NCBI GenBank assembly: GCA_036267955.1
Contig: DATAVB010000011.1
Span: 1 to 64,000 of the forward strand
DNA length: 64,000 nucleotides
DNA from: DATAVB01 sp036267955
GTDB lineage: Bacteria; Actinomycetota; Actinomycetes; Mycobacteriales; QHCD01
Direction of reading: 5' to 3'
Shown: one piece after another, positions 30,101 to 38,512 of the stretch
How the letters are laid out: the number at the start of each line of letters is the position of its first letter
How positions within the stretch are numbered: position 1 is the first letter of the stretch
Program-made: the position numbers and the translations under genes
Notes under the pieces: generated by a model
Databases searched by the model: none
What the model was told of the DNA's origin: nothing
The model's input: the letters and a program-made list of their open reading frames with translations, nothing else

Positions 30101-30429
30101 TCGCATCGCTTGACCCGGTAGAGGGCGAGACCTAGCCTCGGACACGAGGAGTCAAACCCTGTGTCGGGTGGTGTTCATCCCGGCCTAGCCATATAGACCA
30201 CATATGTAAGCCACAACACGACGACGTTGTCACTCGCAAGGAGCGGGTGACGTGCTCCGGCCACCCGACGCCGGCCACGCCCCTGGCATTGCGGCAGTCG
30301 AGGCTGCTCGCTCGTCCGGTGTTGTGTGGCTATGGCGGCGGCGCTGTGGGCACAGTCGCGGATCGCAGGACCCTCCTCACGGAAGCTGTGCGGTGCCGTG
30401 TGCGCCGCATCAGCTGGGAGGAGGGTCGG
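30101..30429 (+). promoter_or_regulatory. Intergenic leader of rny with predicted promoter
   Basis: This 329-base stretch holds no convincing gene. A sigma-70-like promoter TTGACC (30110-30115), 17-base spacer and TAGCCT (30133-30138) lies just after recX. The resulting mRNA leader would be about 285 bases long. A small hairpin ACAAC...GTTGT occurs near 30213-30230. An in-frame upstream start for rny at 30247 exists, but the extra 61 residues would bury the N-terminal membrane anchor and are not family-like. No known riboswitch motif was recognised. Confidence 0.5.
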
Positions 30430-32331
30430 ATGCTGGTCCTGGTTATCGTGCTGATCGTTCTCCTGCTCGGCGGCGTCGGCGCGTGGGGTATTTCGACCCA
30501 GCGACGTCGGCGTACCGCGCAGCGCAGCTCCGGCGAACGGCCGAATGCGGTCATCGCCGACGACGATTCGCCATCCCGTACGAAGAGCGCGGACGGCGGT
30601 TCTGATGCCGTTGCCGCCGCGGCTGCCGAAACTGGCCACGCCACTCGGAGCGCCGACAGCCACGACACCGGTGACCCAACCAGTGACCCAGATAGCAATC
30701 CAGGCAGTGAGCCCTCCGATGTCGAGGCCGCCCGCAGCGAGGCGCTGATCGAGATCCAGGCAATGCGACTGCAGGCGATTCACGCCGCGGCCTCTACCCG
30801 GGCCGAGGCCGAGACGTTGGCCGCGATGGCCAAGCGGATCGCCGAAGCGGAGGCCGAGTCCACCCGACGCGCGGCCCAGAAGGAGCTCGAAGAGACCCGC
30901 CAGGCGCTGCAGGCCGAGACCGAGAATTCCCATCGGCGGGCGGAGCTGGAAGCCTCCAACACGATCCTGCAGGCCCGGCGGACCGCCGAGCAGGAGGCCG
31001 AGCGGGCAACCGCCGCGCTGCGCAGCCTGCAGACCGATGTCGAGCGCCGCGAGCAACGGATCGTTGAGCGCGAGGAGCGGGTCGACTCCGACCGGACCCG
31101 GCTGGAAACCCGCAGCACCGAGCTGACCGAACGCGAGCAGGCGCTCGCCGAGCAGGATCGACTCCTCACCGAACGCGCCGAGGAGCACCGCCGCGAGCTG
31201 GAACGGATCGGCGGACTGGCCACCGCCGACGCCAGGGCCGAGCTGCTCACCGCCGTCGAGACTGAGGTCAAGCGGGATGCCGCCATCATCATCAGGGACA
31301 CCGAGGCCCAGGCCCGGGCTACCGCCGATCATCGGGCCCGCAAGATCGTCGCCGACACAATCCAGCGCATCGCTAGCGAGCAGACCGCTGAGAGCGTGGT
31401 CAGCGTGCTGCACCTGCCCAGCGACGAGATGAAGGGTCGGATCATCGGTCGGGAAGGCCGCAACATCAGGGCCTTCGAGTCGGTGACCGGGGTGAACGTC
31501 ATCATCGACGACACCCCCGAGGCCGTTCTGTTGTCCTGCTTCGACCCGGTGCGCCGCGAGATCGGCCGGCTGACTCTCGACAAGCTCATCCTCGACGGCC
31601 GGATCCACCCACAACGCATCGAGGAGATCCACGAGCAGAGCAAGGTCGAAATCGAGCAGCTGTGCCTGCGTGCCGCCGAGGACGCCGTGATCGACGTCGG
31701 GATCGGCCCGCTGCACCCCGACCTTCTCGTGGTGCTCGGCCGGCTGCGGTACCGCACGTCGTACGGACAGAACGTCCTTGCCCACCTCATCGAGTGCGCC
31801 CACATCGCCGAGCTGATGGCCGCCGAGCTAGGGGTGGACCCGGTGCTGGTCAAGCGCGGCGCGTTCCTGCACGACATCGGCAAGGCGTTGACCCACGAGG
31901 TGCCCGGCAGCCATGCGCTGCTCGGTGCCGATTTGGCCCGTAGATACGGCGAACCCGACGACGTCGTGCACGCCATCGAAGCGCATCACAACGAGGTGCA
32001 GCCGCAGACCATCGAGGCTGTTCTGACCCAGGCGGCGGATGGTTGTTCCGGCGGCCGGCCGGGTGCGCGCCGGGAGAGCCTGGAGTCCTACGTACAGCGG
32101 CTGGAGCGGATCGAGGAGATCGCCAGCTCCCGGCCGGGGGTGGAGAAGGTGTTCGCGATGCAGGCCGGCCGCGAGGTGCGGGTCATGGTCTCGCCGGACG
32201 AGGTCGACGACCTCGGTGCGGCGGTGCTCGCCCGCGACGTCGCCAAGCAGATCGAGGCTGATCTGACCTACCCCGGCCAGATCAGGGTCACGGTGGTGCG
32301 GGAGTCGCGGGCCACTGAAGTCGCGCGCTGA
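30430..32331 (+). CDS. rny: Ribonuclease Y
   Basis: This 633-residue endoribonuclease initiates mRNA decay at the membrane. The start MLVLVIVLIVLLLGGVGAWG is the single membrane anchor and follows a GGGAGGAGGG ribosome site at 5 bases, deciding the ATG at 30430. A long coiled coil rich in Arg, Glu and Ala fills about residues 95-330. The KH domain (MKGRIIGREGRNIRAFE) and HD domain with FLHDIGKAL metal site and HAIEAHH follow. A 60-residue Ser/Asp-rich linker after the anchor is longer than in Firmicutes. It has its own promoter and lies where some actinobacteria have recA-recX-rny-miaB. Confidence 0.95.
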   Translation: MLVLVIVLIVLLLGGVGAWGISTQRRRRTAQRSSGERPNAVIADDDSPSRTKSADGGSDAVAAAAAETGHATRSADSHDTGDPTSDPDSNPGSEPSDVEAARSEALIEIQAMRLQAIHAAASTRAEAETLAAMAKRIAEAEAESTRRAAQKELEETRQALQAETENSHRRAELEASNTILQARRTAEQEAERATAALRSLQTDVERREQRIVEREERVDSDRTRLETRSTELTEREQALAEQDRLLTERAEEHRRELERIGGLATADARAELLTAVETEVKRDAAIIIRDTEAQARATADHRARKIVADTIQRIASEQTAESVVSVLHLPSDEMKGRIIGREGRNIRAFESVTGVNVIIDDTPEAVLLSCFDPVRREIGRLTLDKLILDGRIHPQRIEEIHEQSKVEIEQLCLRAAEDAVIDVGIGPLHPDLLVVLGRLRYRTSYGQNVLAHLIECAHIAELMAAELGVDPVLVKRGAFLHDIGKALTHEVPGSHALLGADLARRYGEPDDVVHAIEAHHNEVQPQTIEAVLTQAADGCSGGRPGARRESLESYVQRLERIEEIASSRPGVEKVFAMQAGREVRVMVSPDEVDDLGAAVLARDVAKQIEADLTYPGQIRVTVVRESRATEVAR

Positions 32332-32340
32332 AGCCGTAAG

Positions 32341-32370
32341 CCCGACGCCGGGCGCAGGCCCGGAGTCGGG
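32341..32370. terminator. Bidirectional hairpin terminator between rny and the SDR gene
   Basis: CCCGACGCCGGG at 32341-32352 pairs with CCCGGAGTCGGG at 32359-32370 around a 6-base loop, 11 of 12 pairs matching. It lies between two convergent genes that stop at 32331 and 32378. There is no T-run, as is common for actinobacterial hairpins. Confidence 0.7.
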
Positions 32371-32377
32371 ACTGGGA

Positions 32378-33148
32378 TCACTCCGGCCGAAGCCGGAGGT
32401 TCTGCATGCCGCCGTCGACGTAGGCCGCCACACCCGTGGTCGCCGAGGACAGCGGGCTCGCCAGGTTAGCGATGGCGTACGCGACCTCATCGGCCGATAC
32501 CAGCCGACCCATCGGCTGGCGCGCCTCCAGGGCGGCGCGCTCGGCCCGCGGATCCTCGGCGGCGGTGAGGAGCCGGCCGACCCAGGGCGTGTCCGCGGTG
32601 CCCGGGTGGACGCAGTTGACCCGGATCCCTTCCCGCAGGTGGTCCGCGGCCATGGCCATGGTCAGTGCCAGCACCGCACCCTTGGATGCCGAGTACAGCG
32701 CGCGCTGTGGAATGCCCGCGGTAGCCGCGATGGAGCAGGTGTTGACGATCGCCGCGTGCTCGGATCGCCGGAGCGCCGGCAGGGCGGCGCGGGTCACCCG
32801 GACCATGCCGACGACGTTGACGTCGTAGACCCGGTGCCACTCGGCGTCGTCGTTGTCGGCGACGGTGCCGGCGGCGCCAATGCCGGCGTTGTTGACGAGG
32901 ATGTCGAGTCCGCCGAGATGCTCGACGGCTGCCGCGACGGCCTGTCGTACGGTTGCGTCGTCGGTGACGTCGGCGGCGAAGCCGGTCAGCGGCTTGGCGA
33001 CTCCGCTGGGGTCGAGATCCAACACCGCGACCCGGGCACCGCGTCGGGCCAGCAGTGTGGCCGCGGCCAGACCGATCCCCGAACCGCCGCCGGTCACCAA
33101 CGCCGTCAGTCCGTCCAGCTCGCCGCCACTACCTGTCTGCTCGCTCAC
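32378..33148 (-). CDS. SDR-family oxidoreductase, 2-keto-3-deoxy-L-fuconate dehydrogenase-like
   Basis: The 256-residue protein is a classical short-chain dehydrogenase, with cofactor loop TGGGSGIG, NNAG, the catalytic serine in VNTCSIAATAG, and YSASK. The aspartate of VLDLDPSG points to NAD. The GTG at 33148 has GGAGGG 4 bases upstream. It is divergent from an FAH-family hydrolase, a fucose-dehydrogenase-like reductase and a fuconolactonase-like protein. In the known non-phosphorylating L-fucose route an SDR oxidises 2-keto-3-deoxy-L-fuconate before that hydrolase, which is the role inferred here. Confidence 0.85.
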   Translation of the reverse strand: MSEQTGSGGELDGLTALVTGGGSGIGLAAATLLARRGARVAVLDLDPSGVAKPLTGFAADVTDDATVRQAVAAAVEHLGGLDILVNNAGIGAAGTVADNDDAEWHRVYDVNVVGMVRVTRAALPALRRSEHAAIVNTCSIAATAGIPQRALYSASKGAVLALTMAMAADHLREGIRVNCVHPGTADTPWVGRLLTAAEDPRAERAALEARQPMGRLVSADEVAYAIANLASPLSSATTGVAAYVDGGMQNLRLRPE

Positions 33149-33240
33149 ATGTCCCTCCACACTGGACGATCAGACGCCACGGACCGTCGGTCCGGCGCCG
33201 CCCACGGGGCCTGCCCCGGAGCACGATTCGTTCGGCAATT

Positions 33241-33258
33241 CCTATAGGAACCTATAGG
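33241..33258. promoter_or_regulatory. Twin CCTATAGG palindrome between divergent sugar genes
   Basis: CCTATAGG-AA-CCTATAGG: each 8-base unit is its own reverse complement and the two are 10 bases apart, one helical turn. The whole is also symmetric except at the centre. It lies in the 243-base gap between the SDR gene (-) and the FAH-hydrolase gene (+), so it is a strong candidate operator for both. The regulator is not encoded next to it and remains unknown. Confidence 0.65.
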
Positions 33259-33391
33259 AGGCGATCGACCGGACAAGCAGACGGCCGGACTCGGACAGCC
33301 CTGCGTGCGGTCTCGGTTCGGCACCGGCATGCCGATAATCTGCAGGCACACCGCCCTACGGTGGCCAGACCAGCGATCCAAGGGAGATCTC

Positions 33392-34243
33392 GTGCAACTG
33401 TTGAGACTCGGCGAGCCAGGCCAGGAGCGGCCGGCGGTACGGGCCGATGACGGCACCGTCCACGACCTGCGTCCGATCTCCGCCGAGATCGACGGCGCCT
33501 TCCTGGCCGACGGCGGCATCGCCCGCGCCCGGGTCGGATTGGACGCCGGCCGGCTGCCGCAGCTAGACCCGACCGGGCTCCGGATCGGCGCACCGGTCGC
33601 CCGCCCCGGCAAGGTGATCTGCATCGGTCTGAACTACCGCGACCACGCGGCCGAGACCGGGGCCAAGATCCCGGACGAGCCGATCATCTTTTTCAAGGGC
33701 ACCGACACCGTGATCGGCCCGAACGACAACGTGCTGATCCCGCGCGGTAGCTCGAAGACCGACTGGGAGGTCGAGCTCGCGGTCGTGATCGGTGCGCGCA
33801 CCCGCTACCTGGACTCGCCGGCCGATTCGCGCGCCATGATTGCCGGCTATGCCGTCAGCAATGACGTCTCCGAGCGGGCGTTCCAGCTCGAGCGCGGCGG
33901 ACAGTGGGTCAAGGGCAAGTCCTGCGAGACCTTCAACCCGCTCGGTCCGTGGCTGGTGCCGGCCGATGAGGTGCCCGATCCGCAGTCGCTGGGGCTGCGC
34001 CTCTCGGTCAACGGTCAGCAGCGACAGAACAGCACCACCGGCAACATGATCTTCGCCGTCGACCACATCATCTGGTACGTGAGCCAGTTCATGGTCCTGG
34101 AGCCGGGCGACGTGGTGAACACCGGAACGCCGCACGGCGTGGCGATGGGCCTGGACGACAAGCCCTACCTGCGTGCCGGTGACGTGGTCGAGCTGGAGAT
34201 CGACGGCCTCGGCCGTCAGCGCCAAGAACTGGTCCAGGCGTGA
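33392..34243 (+). CDS. FAH-family hydrolase, 2,4-diketo-3-deoxy-L-fuconate hydrolase-like
   Basis: The 283-residue protein is of the FAH fold: KVICIGLNYRDHAAETG, DWEVELAVVIG (metal ligands), and GDVVNTGTPHGVAMG. This subgroup hydrolyses 2,4-diketo-3-deoxy-fuconate or -rhamnonate to pyruvate and lactate; ureidoglycolate lyase is a common misannotation. The GTG at 33392 has AAGGGAGA upstream at 5 bases. Its stop overlaps the next gene start (GTGA). Its neighbours are an aldo/keto reductase and a lactonase-like amidohydrolase, which supports the L-fucose reading. Confidence 0.86.
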   Translation: MQLLRLGEPGQERPAVRADDGTVHDLRPISAEIDGAFLADGGIARARVGLDAGRLPQLDPTGLRIGAPVARPGKVICIGLNYRDHAAETGAKIPDEPIIFFKGTDTVIGPNDNVLIPRGSSKTDWEVELAVVIGARTRYLDSPADSRAMIAGYAVSNDVSERAFQLERGGQWVKGKSCETFNPLGPWLVPADEVPDPQSLGLRLSVNGQQRQNSTTGNMIFAVDHIIWYVSQFMVLEPGDVVNTGTPHGVAMGLDDKPYLRAGDVVELEIDGLGRQRQELVQA

Positions 34244-35220
34244 GTCCAGTCGCGCAGCGGCTCGCCTCGACGCCACGGCCGCTCGGGCGCAGTGCGGTCC
34301 GGGTGAGCGCGCTGTCGCTCGGCACGGCCCCGTTGGGCAACCTCTACACGGAGGTGACCGACGAGGCGTCGACCGACACCGTAAGGACCGCGCTGCGGCT
34401 GGGTATCCGATACGTCGACGTGGCGCCGTTCTACGGCTTCGGCATCGCCGAGCGGCGGCTCGGAGCGGCGCTGTCCGGCATCGCCCGCGACGATGTGGTG
34501 GTGTCCACCAAGGTCGGCCGACTGTGCCGGCCGGACAACTCGGGCCAGCCGGGCGCGATCTTCGACTTCACCGCCGACGGGATCAGGAGGTCGGTGGAGG
34601 AGAGCCTCACCCGGCTCAACCTGGACCGGATCGACATCCTCTACATCCACGACCCGGACGACCATCTGGATCAGGCGATAGACGAGGCATACCCGACGCT
34701 GCACCAGCTCCGCGCGGAAGGCGTCATTGGGGCCATCGGGGTCGGGATGAACTTCTCGGCGCCGCTGGCGAGGTTCGTCCGGGAGACCGAGATCGATGGC
34801 GTGCTGTGCGCCGGCCGGTACACGCTGCTGGACCAGTCGGCGCTTGCCGACCTGCTGCCGGCCGCGATCGACCGCGGCGCCTCGGTCGTGATCGGCGGCG
34901 TCTACAACTCCGGCGTGCTGGCCGATCCGCGGCCCGGCGCGCATTACGACTACCGCGACGCGCCGGCCGACATTGTGGCCCGGGCGCAACAGCTGGACGA
35001 GGTGTGTCGCGAGTTCGATGTGCCGCTGAAGGCGGCCGCCACGCAGTTCCCGTTCGGCAGTCCGGCCGTCGCCACGGTGCTGACCGGCGCCCGGTTGCCG
35101 GCCGAGATCACCGAGAACGTCGCGATGTTCGAGCACCCGATTCCGGCGCAGCTGTGGTCCCGGTTGGTCGAACGCGGGCTGCTGCCGGCCGAATCGGTCC
35201 AGACCCTGATCGAGAACTGA
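34240..35220 (+). CDS. Aldo/keto reductase, L-fucose/D-arabinose 1-dehydrogenase-like
   Basis: The 326-residue enzyme has the aldo/keto reductase pattern: LGTAPLGNLY, DVAPFYGFGIAERRLGAAL with the catalytic Asp and Tyr, STKVGRL with the lysine, and IDILYIHDPDDHLD. Length and motifs fit D-threo-aldose 1-dehydrogenase, which oxidises L-fucose and D-arabinose to lactones. The GTG at 34240 overlaps the hydrolase stop by four bases, and the amidohydrolase starts two bases after its own stop, so these are one operon. Confidence 0.87.
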   Translation: MSPVAQRLASTPRPLGRSAVRVSALSLGTAPLGNLYTEVTDEASTDTVRTALRLGIRYVDVAPFYGFGIAERRLGAALSGIARDDVVVSTKVGRLCRPDNSGQPGAIFDFTADGIRRSVEESLTRLNLDRIDILYIHDPDDHLDQAIDEAYPTLHQLRAEGVIGAIGVGMNFSAPLARFVRETEIDGVLCAGRYTLLDQSALADLLPAAIDRGASVVIGGVYNSGVLADPRPGAHYDYRDAPADIVARAQQLDEVCREFDVPLKAAATQFPFGSPAVATVLTGARLPAEITENVAMFEHPIPAQLWSRLVERGLLPAESVQTLIEN

Positions 35221-35221
35221 C

Positions 35222-36076
35222 ATGAGCGGAGCGGGACGCGTCGACGCCCACCATCACCTGTGGACGCTGGGCCGGCATGACACAAGCTGGCTCGACGGCG
35301 CGGCGAGCGCTCCGATCCGGCGGGACTTCGGCCCGGCCGATCTGGTGGCGGCCACCGCCGGGCGGGGGATCACCCAGACCGTGTTGGTGCAGACGATCAG
35401 CACCATCGCGGAGACGGTCGATTTTCTCGGGATCGCCGCCGGCAGCGACCTCATCGGCGGGGTCGTCGGCTGGGTGGACCTGCGAGCCGGGAACGTCGCG
35501 GGGCAGATCGCCGACCTGCGCGCCGGGCCCGGTGGGGCCGGCCTGGTCGGCATCCGGCACGGCGTGCAGTCGGAGCCCGACGGGGACTGGCTGGCCCGAC
35601 CCGACGTGCTGCGCGGGCTCGAGGCGGTCGGTCGGGCCGGCCTGGTCTACGACCTGCTGACGCTGCCCGCGCAGTTGCCGGCGGCCCTGCGCGCGGCGGT
35701 GGACGTACCCGACCTGACCTTCGTTGTCGACCATCTGTCCAAGCCGGAGATCGCGGCCGGTGAACGGGAGCCGTGGGAGACCCGGATCCGGGCTCTCGCT
35801 GGTCTGGACAATGTCGTGTGCAAGCTGTCCGGCATGGTGACCGAAGCCGACTGGGCACAGTGGACAGTCGAGGACCTGCGGCCGTACGCCGAGGTGGTGC
35901 TGGACGCGTTCGGGCCGGACCGGGTGATGTTTGGCTCGGACTGGCCGGTCTGTCTGCTCGCGGCCCCGTACGAGCGGGTGGTCGACACGGCCGACCAACT
36001 GACCGCGGGGCTGACCGACAGCGAACGCGACCTTGTCTTCGGCGGCACGGCCCGCCGGATCTACGGCCTGCACTGA
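35222..36076 (+). CDS. Amidohydrolase-family lactonase (L-fuconolactonase-like)
   Basis: The 284-residue TIM-barrel hydrolase has VDAHHHLWTLG with the HxH-type metal site, FVVDHLSKPEI and MFGSDWPVC with the late aspartate. These are typical of the COG3618 lactonases that open L-fucono-1,5-lactone or similar sugar lactones. It would act directly after the aldo/keto reductase gene upstream. The ATG at 35222 is used. Its end is eight bases from the convergent ABC permease gene, with no room for a large terminator. Confidence 0.87.
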   Translation: MSGAGRVDAHHHLWTLGRHDTSWLDGAASAPIRRDFGPADLVAATAGRGITQTVLVQTISTIAETVDFLGIAAGSDLIGGVVGWVDLRAGNVAGQIADLRAGPGGAGLVGIRHGVQSEPDGDWLARPDVLRGLEAVGRAGLVYDLLTLPAQLPAALRAAVDVPDLTFVVDHLSKPEIAAGEREPWETRIRALAGLDNVVCKLSGMVTEADWAQWTVEDLRPYAEVVLDAFGPDRVMFGSDWPVCLLAAPYERVVDTADQLTAGLTDSERDLVFGGTARRIYGLH

Positions 36077-36083
36077 CCGAAGA

Positions 36084-36923
36084 TCAGCCCGTCTCCTCGA
36101 TCGTGCTCTCACCCACCGTGGGCCGCACCGTGTGTTGGCCGCGCCGACGCAGCCGCGCCTCGATGTACGTCGCGACGCGGGAGAGCGTGTAGTTCATCGT
36201 GATGAACATGGCGGCCAGTACCAGACCTGTCGGGATGATGTCGTAATAGCTTTCGTAGATGCCTTTGCCGCGCCGGACCAGTTCCTCGTAGGAGATGATG
36301 AATCCCAGCGAGGTGTCCTTCAGCGCCACCACGCACTGGCTGATGATGGCTGGCAGCATGGCCCGGATCGCCTGTGGCAGCAGGATCGTACGGGTCACCT
36401 GCGACTTGACCAGGCCGACCGAATAGCCGGCCTCGACCTCGCCGCGGGGCACCGCATTGATGCCGGCGCGGAATGTCTCGGCGAGCACCGAGCCGTTGTA
36501 GACCATCAGCCCGAGGACAAGCGGCCACAGCGTTCCGAGCTGCTTTCCAAATGCCAGGTAAAAGAACAGGATCATCAACAGCAGCGGGCAGGCTCGGAAG
36601 AATTCGATGATGATGACGCCGGGCACCCGGACCGCCAGGTGGTCGGACAATCGTGCGGCACACAACAACATCCCGAAGGCGACGGCCAGCAGGATCGCCA
36701 AGGCTGCCGCCTGCACGGTGTACCGCAAGCCGGGGAGCAACGTGTTCTGCCAGACACCGGAATTCTGGAACGGAGCCCAGTAAGCGTCGCTGAACTGCCC
36801 TTCCTTGTTGAGTTTCCAGACGATCAGCGCGAGGAACGCCGCCACCACCAGACCGCCGACGACACCGCCGATCGCATGCCGGCGGCGGGTTCTGGGGCCG
36901 GGAGCGTCGTAAAGAATGCTCAC
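36084..36923 (-). CDS. gluD: Glutamate-type ABC transporter permease, second subunit
   Basis: The 279-residue membrane protein has about five to six helices and the permease EAA loop: EVEAGYSVGLVKSQVTRTILL. YNGSVLAETFRAGINAVPRGE is typical of the amino-acid permease (HisM/GlnP) family. It overlaps the gluC stop by four bases (ATGA). With GluA, GluB and GluC it forms a complete importer; the order gluABCD matches the Corynebacterium glutamate system. Glutamate is inferred; other polar amino acids are possible. Confidence 0.88.
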   Translation of the reverse strand: MSILYDAPGPRTRRRHAIGGVVGGLVVAAFLALIVWKLNKEGQFSDAYWAPFQNSGVWQNTLLPGLRYTVQAAALAILLAVAFGMLLCAARLSDHLAVRVPGVIIIEFFRACPLLLMILFFYLAFGKQLGTLWPLVLGLMVYNGSVLAETFRAGINAVPRGEVEAGYSVGLVKSQVTRTILLPQAIRAMLPAIISQCVVALKDTSLGFIISYEELVRRGKGIYESYYDIIPTGLVLAAMFITMNYTLSRVATYIEARLRRRGQHTVRPTVGESTIEETG

Positions 36924-37567
36924 CGGGCCACCGCCAAATGTCGCTCGAGCAACCGGAATCCGCCGGCGATAGCCAGACTGAGAATGATGTAGCCGAGTGC
37001 GATTCCGCCGAATATCCAGTAGAGCTGGCTGGCGTGGTCACGGCCGAGACTGTCCAGCACGTATGTGGCCTCCTTGGTGCCGAACGCCTCGGCCACGGAT
37101 GTGTTCCGGGTCAATGCGATCAGGATGCTGCCGACCGGTGGGATCGCCGCCCGCATCGCCTGTGGGAGCACGACATGACGCAGTGTCTGGCCGAAGGTCA
37201 TCCCGACCGCCCGGGCGGCTTCGGCCTGACCGGCCTGCACCGTGTTGATACCCGAGCGCACCGCCTCGCAGACGAACGCGGCCGTGTAGAGCGACAGCGC
37301 GACCACGGCCCGGATGAAGAATGACGCATGGATCCCGACCGTCGGCAGCCCGAAAACGAAGAGCACGAAAAGCAGCAGCAGCGGGGTATTCCGGAACAGG
37401 TTGACATAGCTGGTCCCGGCCCAGCGCAGCGGCGGCGCGGGGCTGACCCGCATCGCGGCCAGGACGACCCCGAGGACGATCGCGATCACCGCCGAGATCA
37501 CGGTGAGCGCGATCGTCTCCCGGAAGCCGCGCAGGATCGTCCCGATATTGTCACTCAGAACGTTCAC
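36920..37567 (-). CDS. gluC: Glutamate-type ABC transporter permease, first subunit
   Basis: The 215-residue protein is an amino-acid ABC permease with helices at about residues 15-40, 55-80, 90-110 and two late ones, and the EAA loop GQAEAARAVGMTFGQTLRHVVLPQA. The start is set at GTG 37567 (MNVLSDNIG), which has GGAG 8 bases upstream; the 20-residue upstream extension is Arg-rich, overlaps gluB and is rejected. It pairs with GluD in the membrane and is coupled to it by a four-base overlap. Confidence 0.88.
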   Translation of the reverse strand: MNVLSDNIGTILRGFRETIALTVISAVIAIVLGVVLAAMRVSPAPPLRWAGTSYVNLFRNTPLLLLFVLFVFGLPTVGIHASFFIRAVVALSLYTAAFVCEAVRSGINTVQAGQAEAARAVGMTFGQTLRHVVLPQAMRAAIPPVGSILIALTRNTSVAEAFGTKEATYVLDSLGRDHASQLYWIFGGIALGYIILSLAIAGGFRLLERHLAVAR

Positions 37568-37586
37568 GGGTGGATTCTCCGCCGGC

Positions 37587-38456
37587 TCAGTAGCGGTCGA
37601 CCTTCGGCGCCTCAGGAGTATCCACACCGGACTTGCCCAGCGTGTTGCCGAACGACTTCTTCCAGGTGCCGTCCTTGAACGAGCCCTCGATCTGGTCGTT
37701 CAGCCAGCCGCGGAACGCGGTGTCGCCCTTCTTGATGCCGATGCCGTAGTTCTCGGTGCTGAAGGCATCCCCAACGACCTTGAGCTTGTCGGGCTGCTTG
37801 GCGGCGTATCCCAGCAGGATCGCGCCGTCCGTCGTCACGGCGTCCACCGAACCGCCGGTGAGCTGGTTGACGCATTCGGTGTAGGTGCCGAACGGCACCG
37901 GATTGGCGCCGTATTTCTTCTCGACGGTGTCGATCGAGGTCGAGCCGGTAACCGAGCAGACCTTCTTGCCCTTCAAATCATCCGGGCCCTTGATGGAGTC
38001 GTCGTCCTTCTTCACCAGAAGCTGCTGACCGGTGACGTAGTACGGACCGGCGAAATCGACGATCTGCTTACGGTCGTCGGTGATGGAGTACGAACCGATG
38101 ACGAAGTCGACCGTGCCGTTCTTGATGAAATCCTCGCGGTTCTTGGAGATGACTTCCTTGAAATTGATCTTGTCGGGGGAGATGCCGAGCTTTCCGGCCA
38201 CGATCTTGCCCATCTCGACATCGAAGCCCTGCAGATCGCCGCTTGCCGGATCCTTGTAGGCGATCCCGGGCTGGTCGAATTTCGTACCGATCGTGATTTT
38301 GCCGGCGTCGTGCAGCTTGGCCATTGTCGTGCCGGCCTTGAACGTCGCACTCTTGTCGACCTCGGGCTTGGATTTATCGTCGCTGTTGCCGCAGGCAGCG
38401 CCAGAGGCGGCGATCGCGGCGATGGCGAGCCCGACAGCGAAACGTCGGAACATCAT
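37587..38456 (-). CDS. gluB: Glutamate-binding lipoprotein of ABC transporter
   Basis: The 289-residue product starts with tandem ATG codons (38456/38453), a hydrophobic signal (FAVGLAIAAIAASGAAC) and a lipobox cysteine near residue 23. It is thus a lipid-anchored substrate-binding protein. The mature part is a type-2 periplasmic fold: GTKFDQPGIAYKDP, GFDVEMGKIVA, and the NREDFIKNGTVDFVIGSYSI stretch typical of GluB/GlnH. AAAGGA precedes the start at 9 bases. Substrate specificity cannot be read off with certainty. Confidence 0.9.
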   Translation of the reverse strand: MMFRRFAVGLAIAAIAASGAACGNSDDKSKPEVDKSATFKAGTTMAKLHDAGKITIGTKFDQPGIAYKDPASGDLQGFDVEMGKIVAGKLGISPDKINFKEVISKNREDFIKNGTVDFVIGSYSITDDRKQIVDFAGPYYVTGQQLLVKKDDDSIKGPDDLKGKKVCSVTGSTSIDTVEKKYGANPVPFGTYTECVNQLTGGSVDAVTTDGAILLGYAAKQPDKLKVVGDAFSTENYGIGIKKGDTAFRGWLNDQIEGSFKDGTWKKSFGNTLGKSGVDTPEAPKVDRY

Positions 38457-38512
38457 CGGCAATGTCCTTTCTGATATGCGGATCAGTGGGTTGCGGATCA
38501 TCGAATTGCGGT

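Noticed and set aside
30247..30429. N-terminal extension of RNase Y from an upstream start
   Set aside because: It would place 61 non-family residues before the membrane anchor, while a strong ribosome site precedes 30430.
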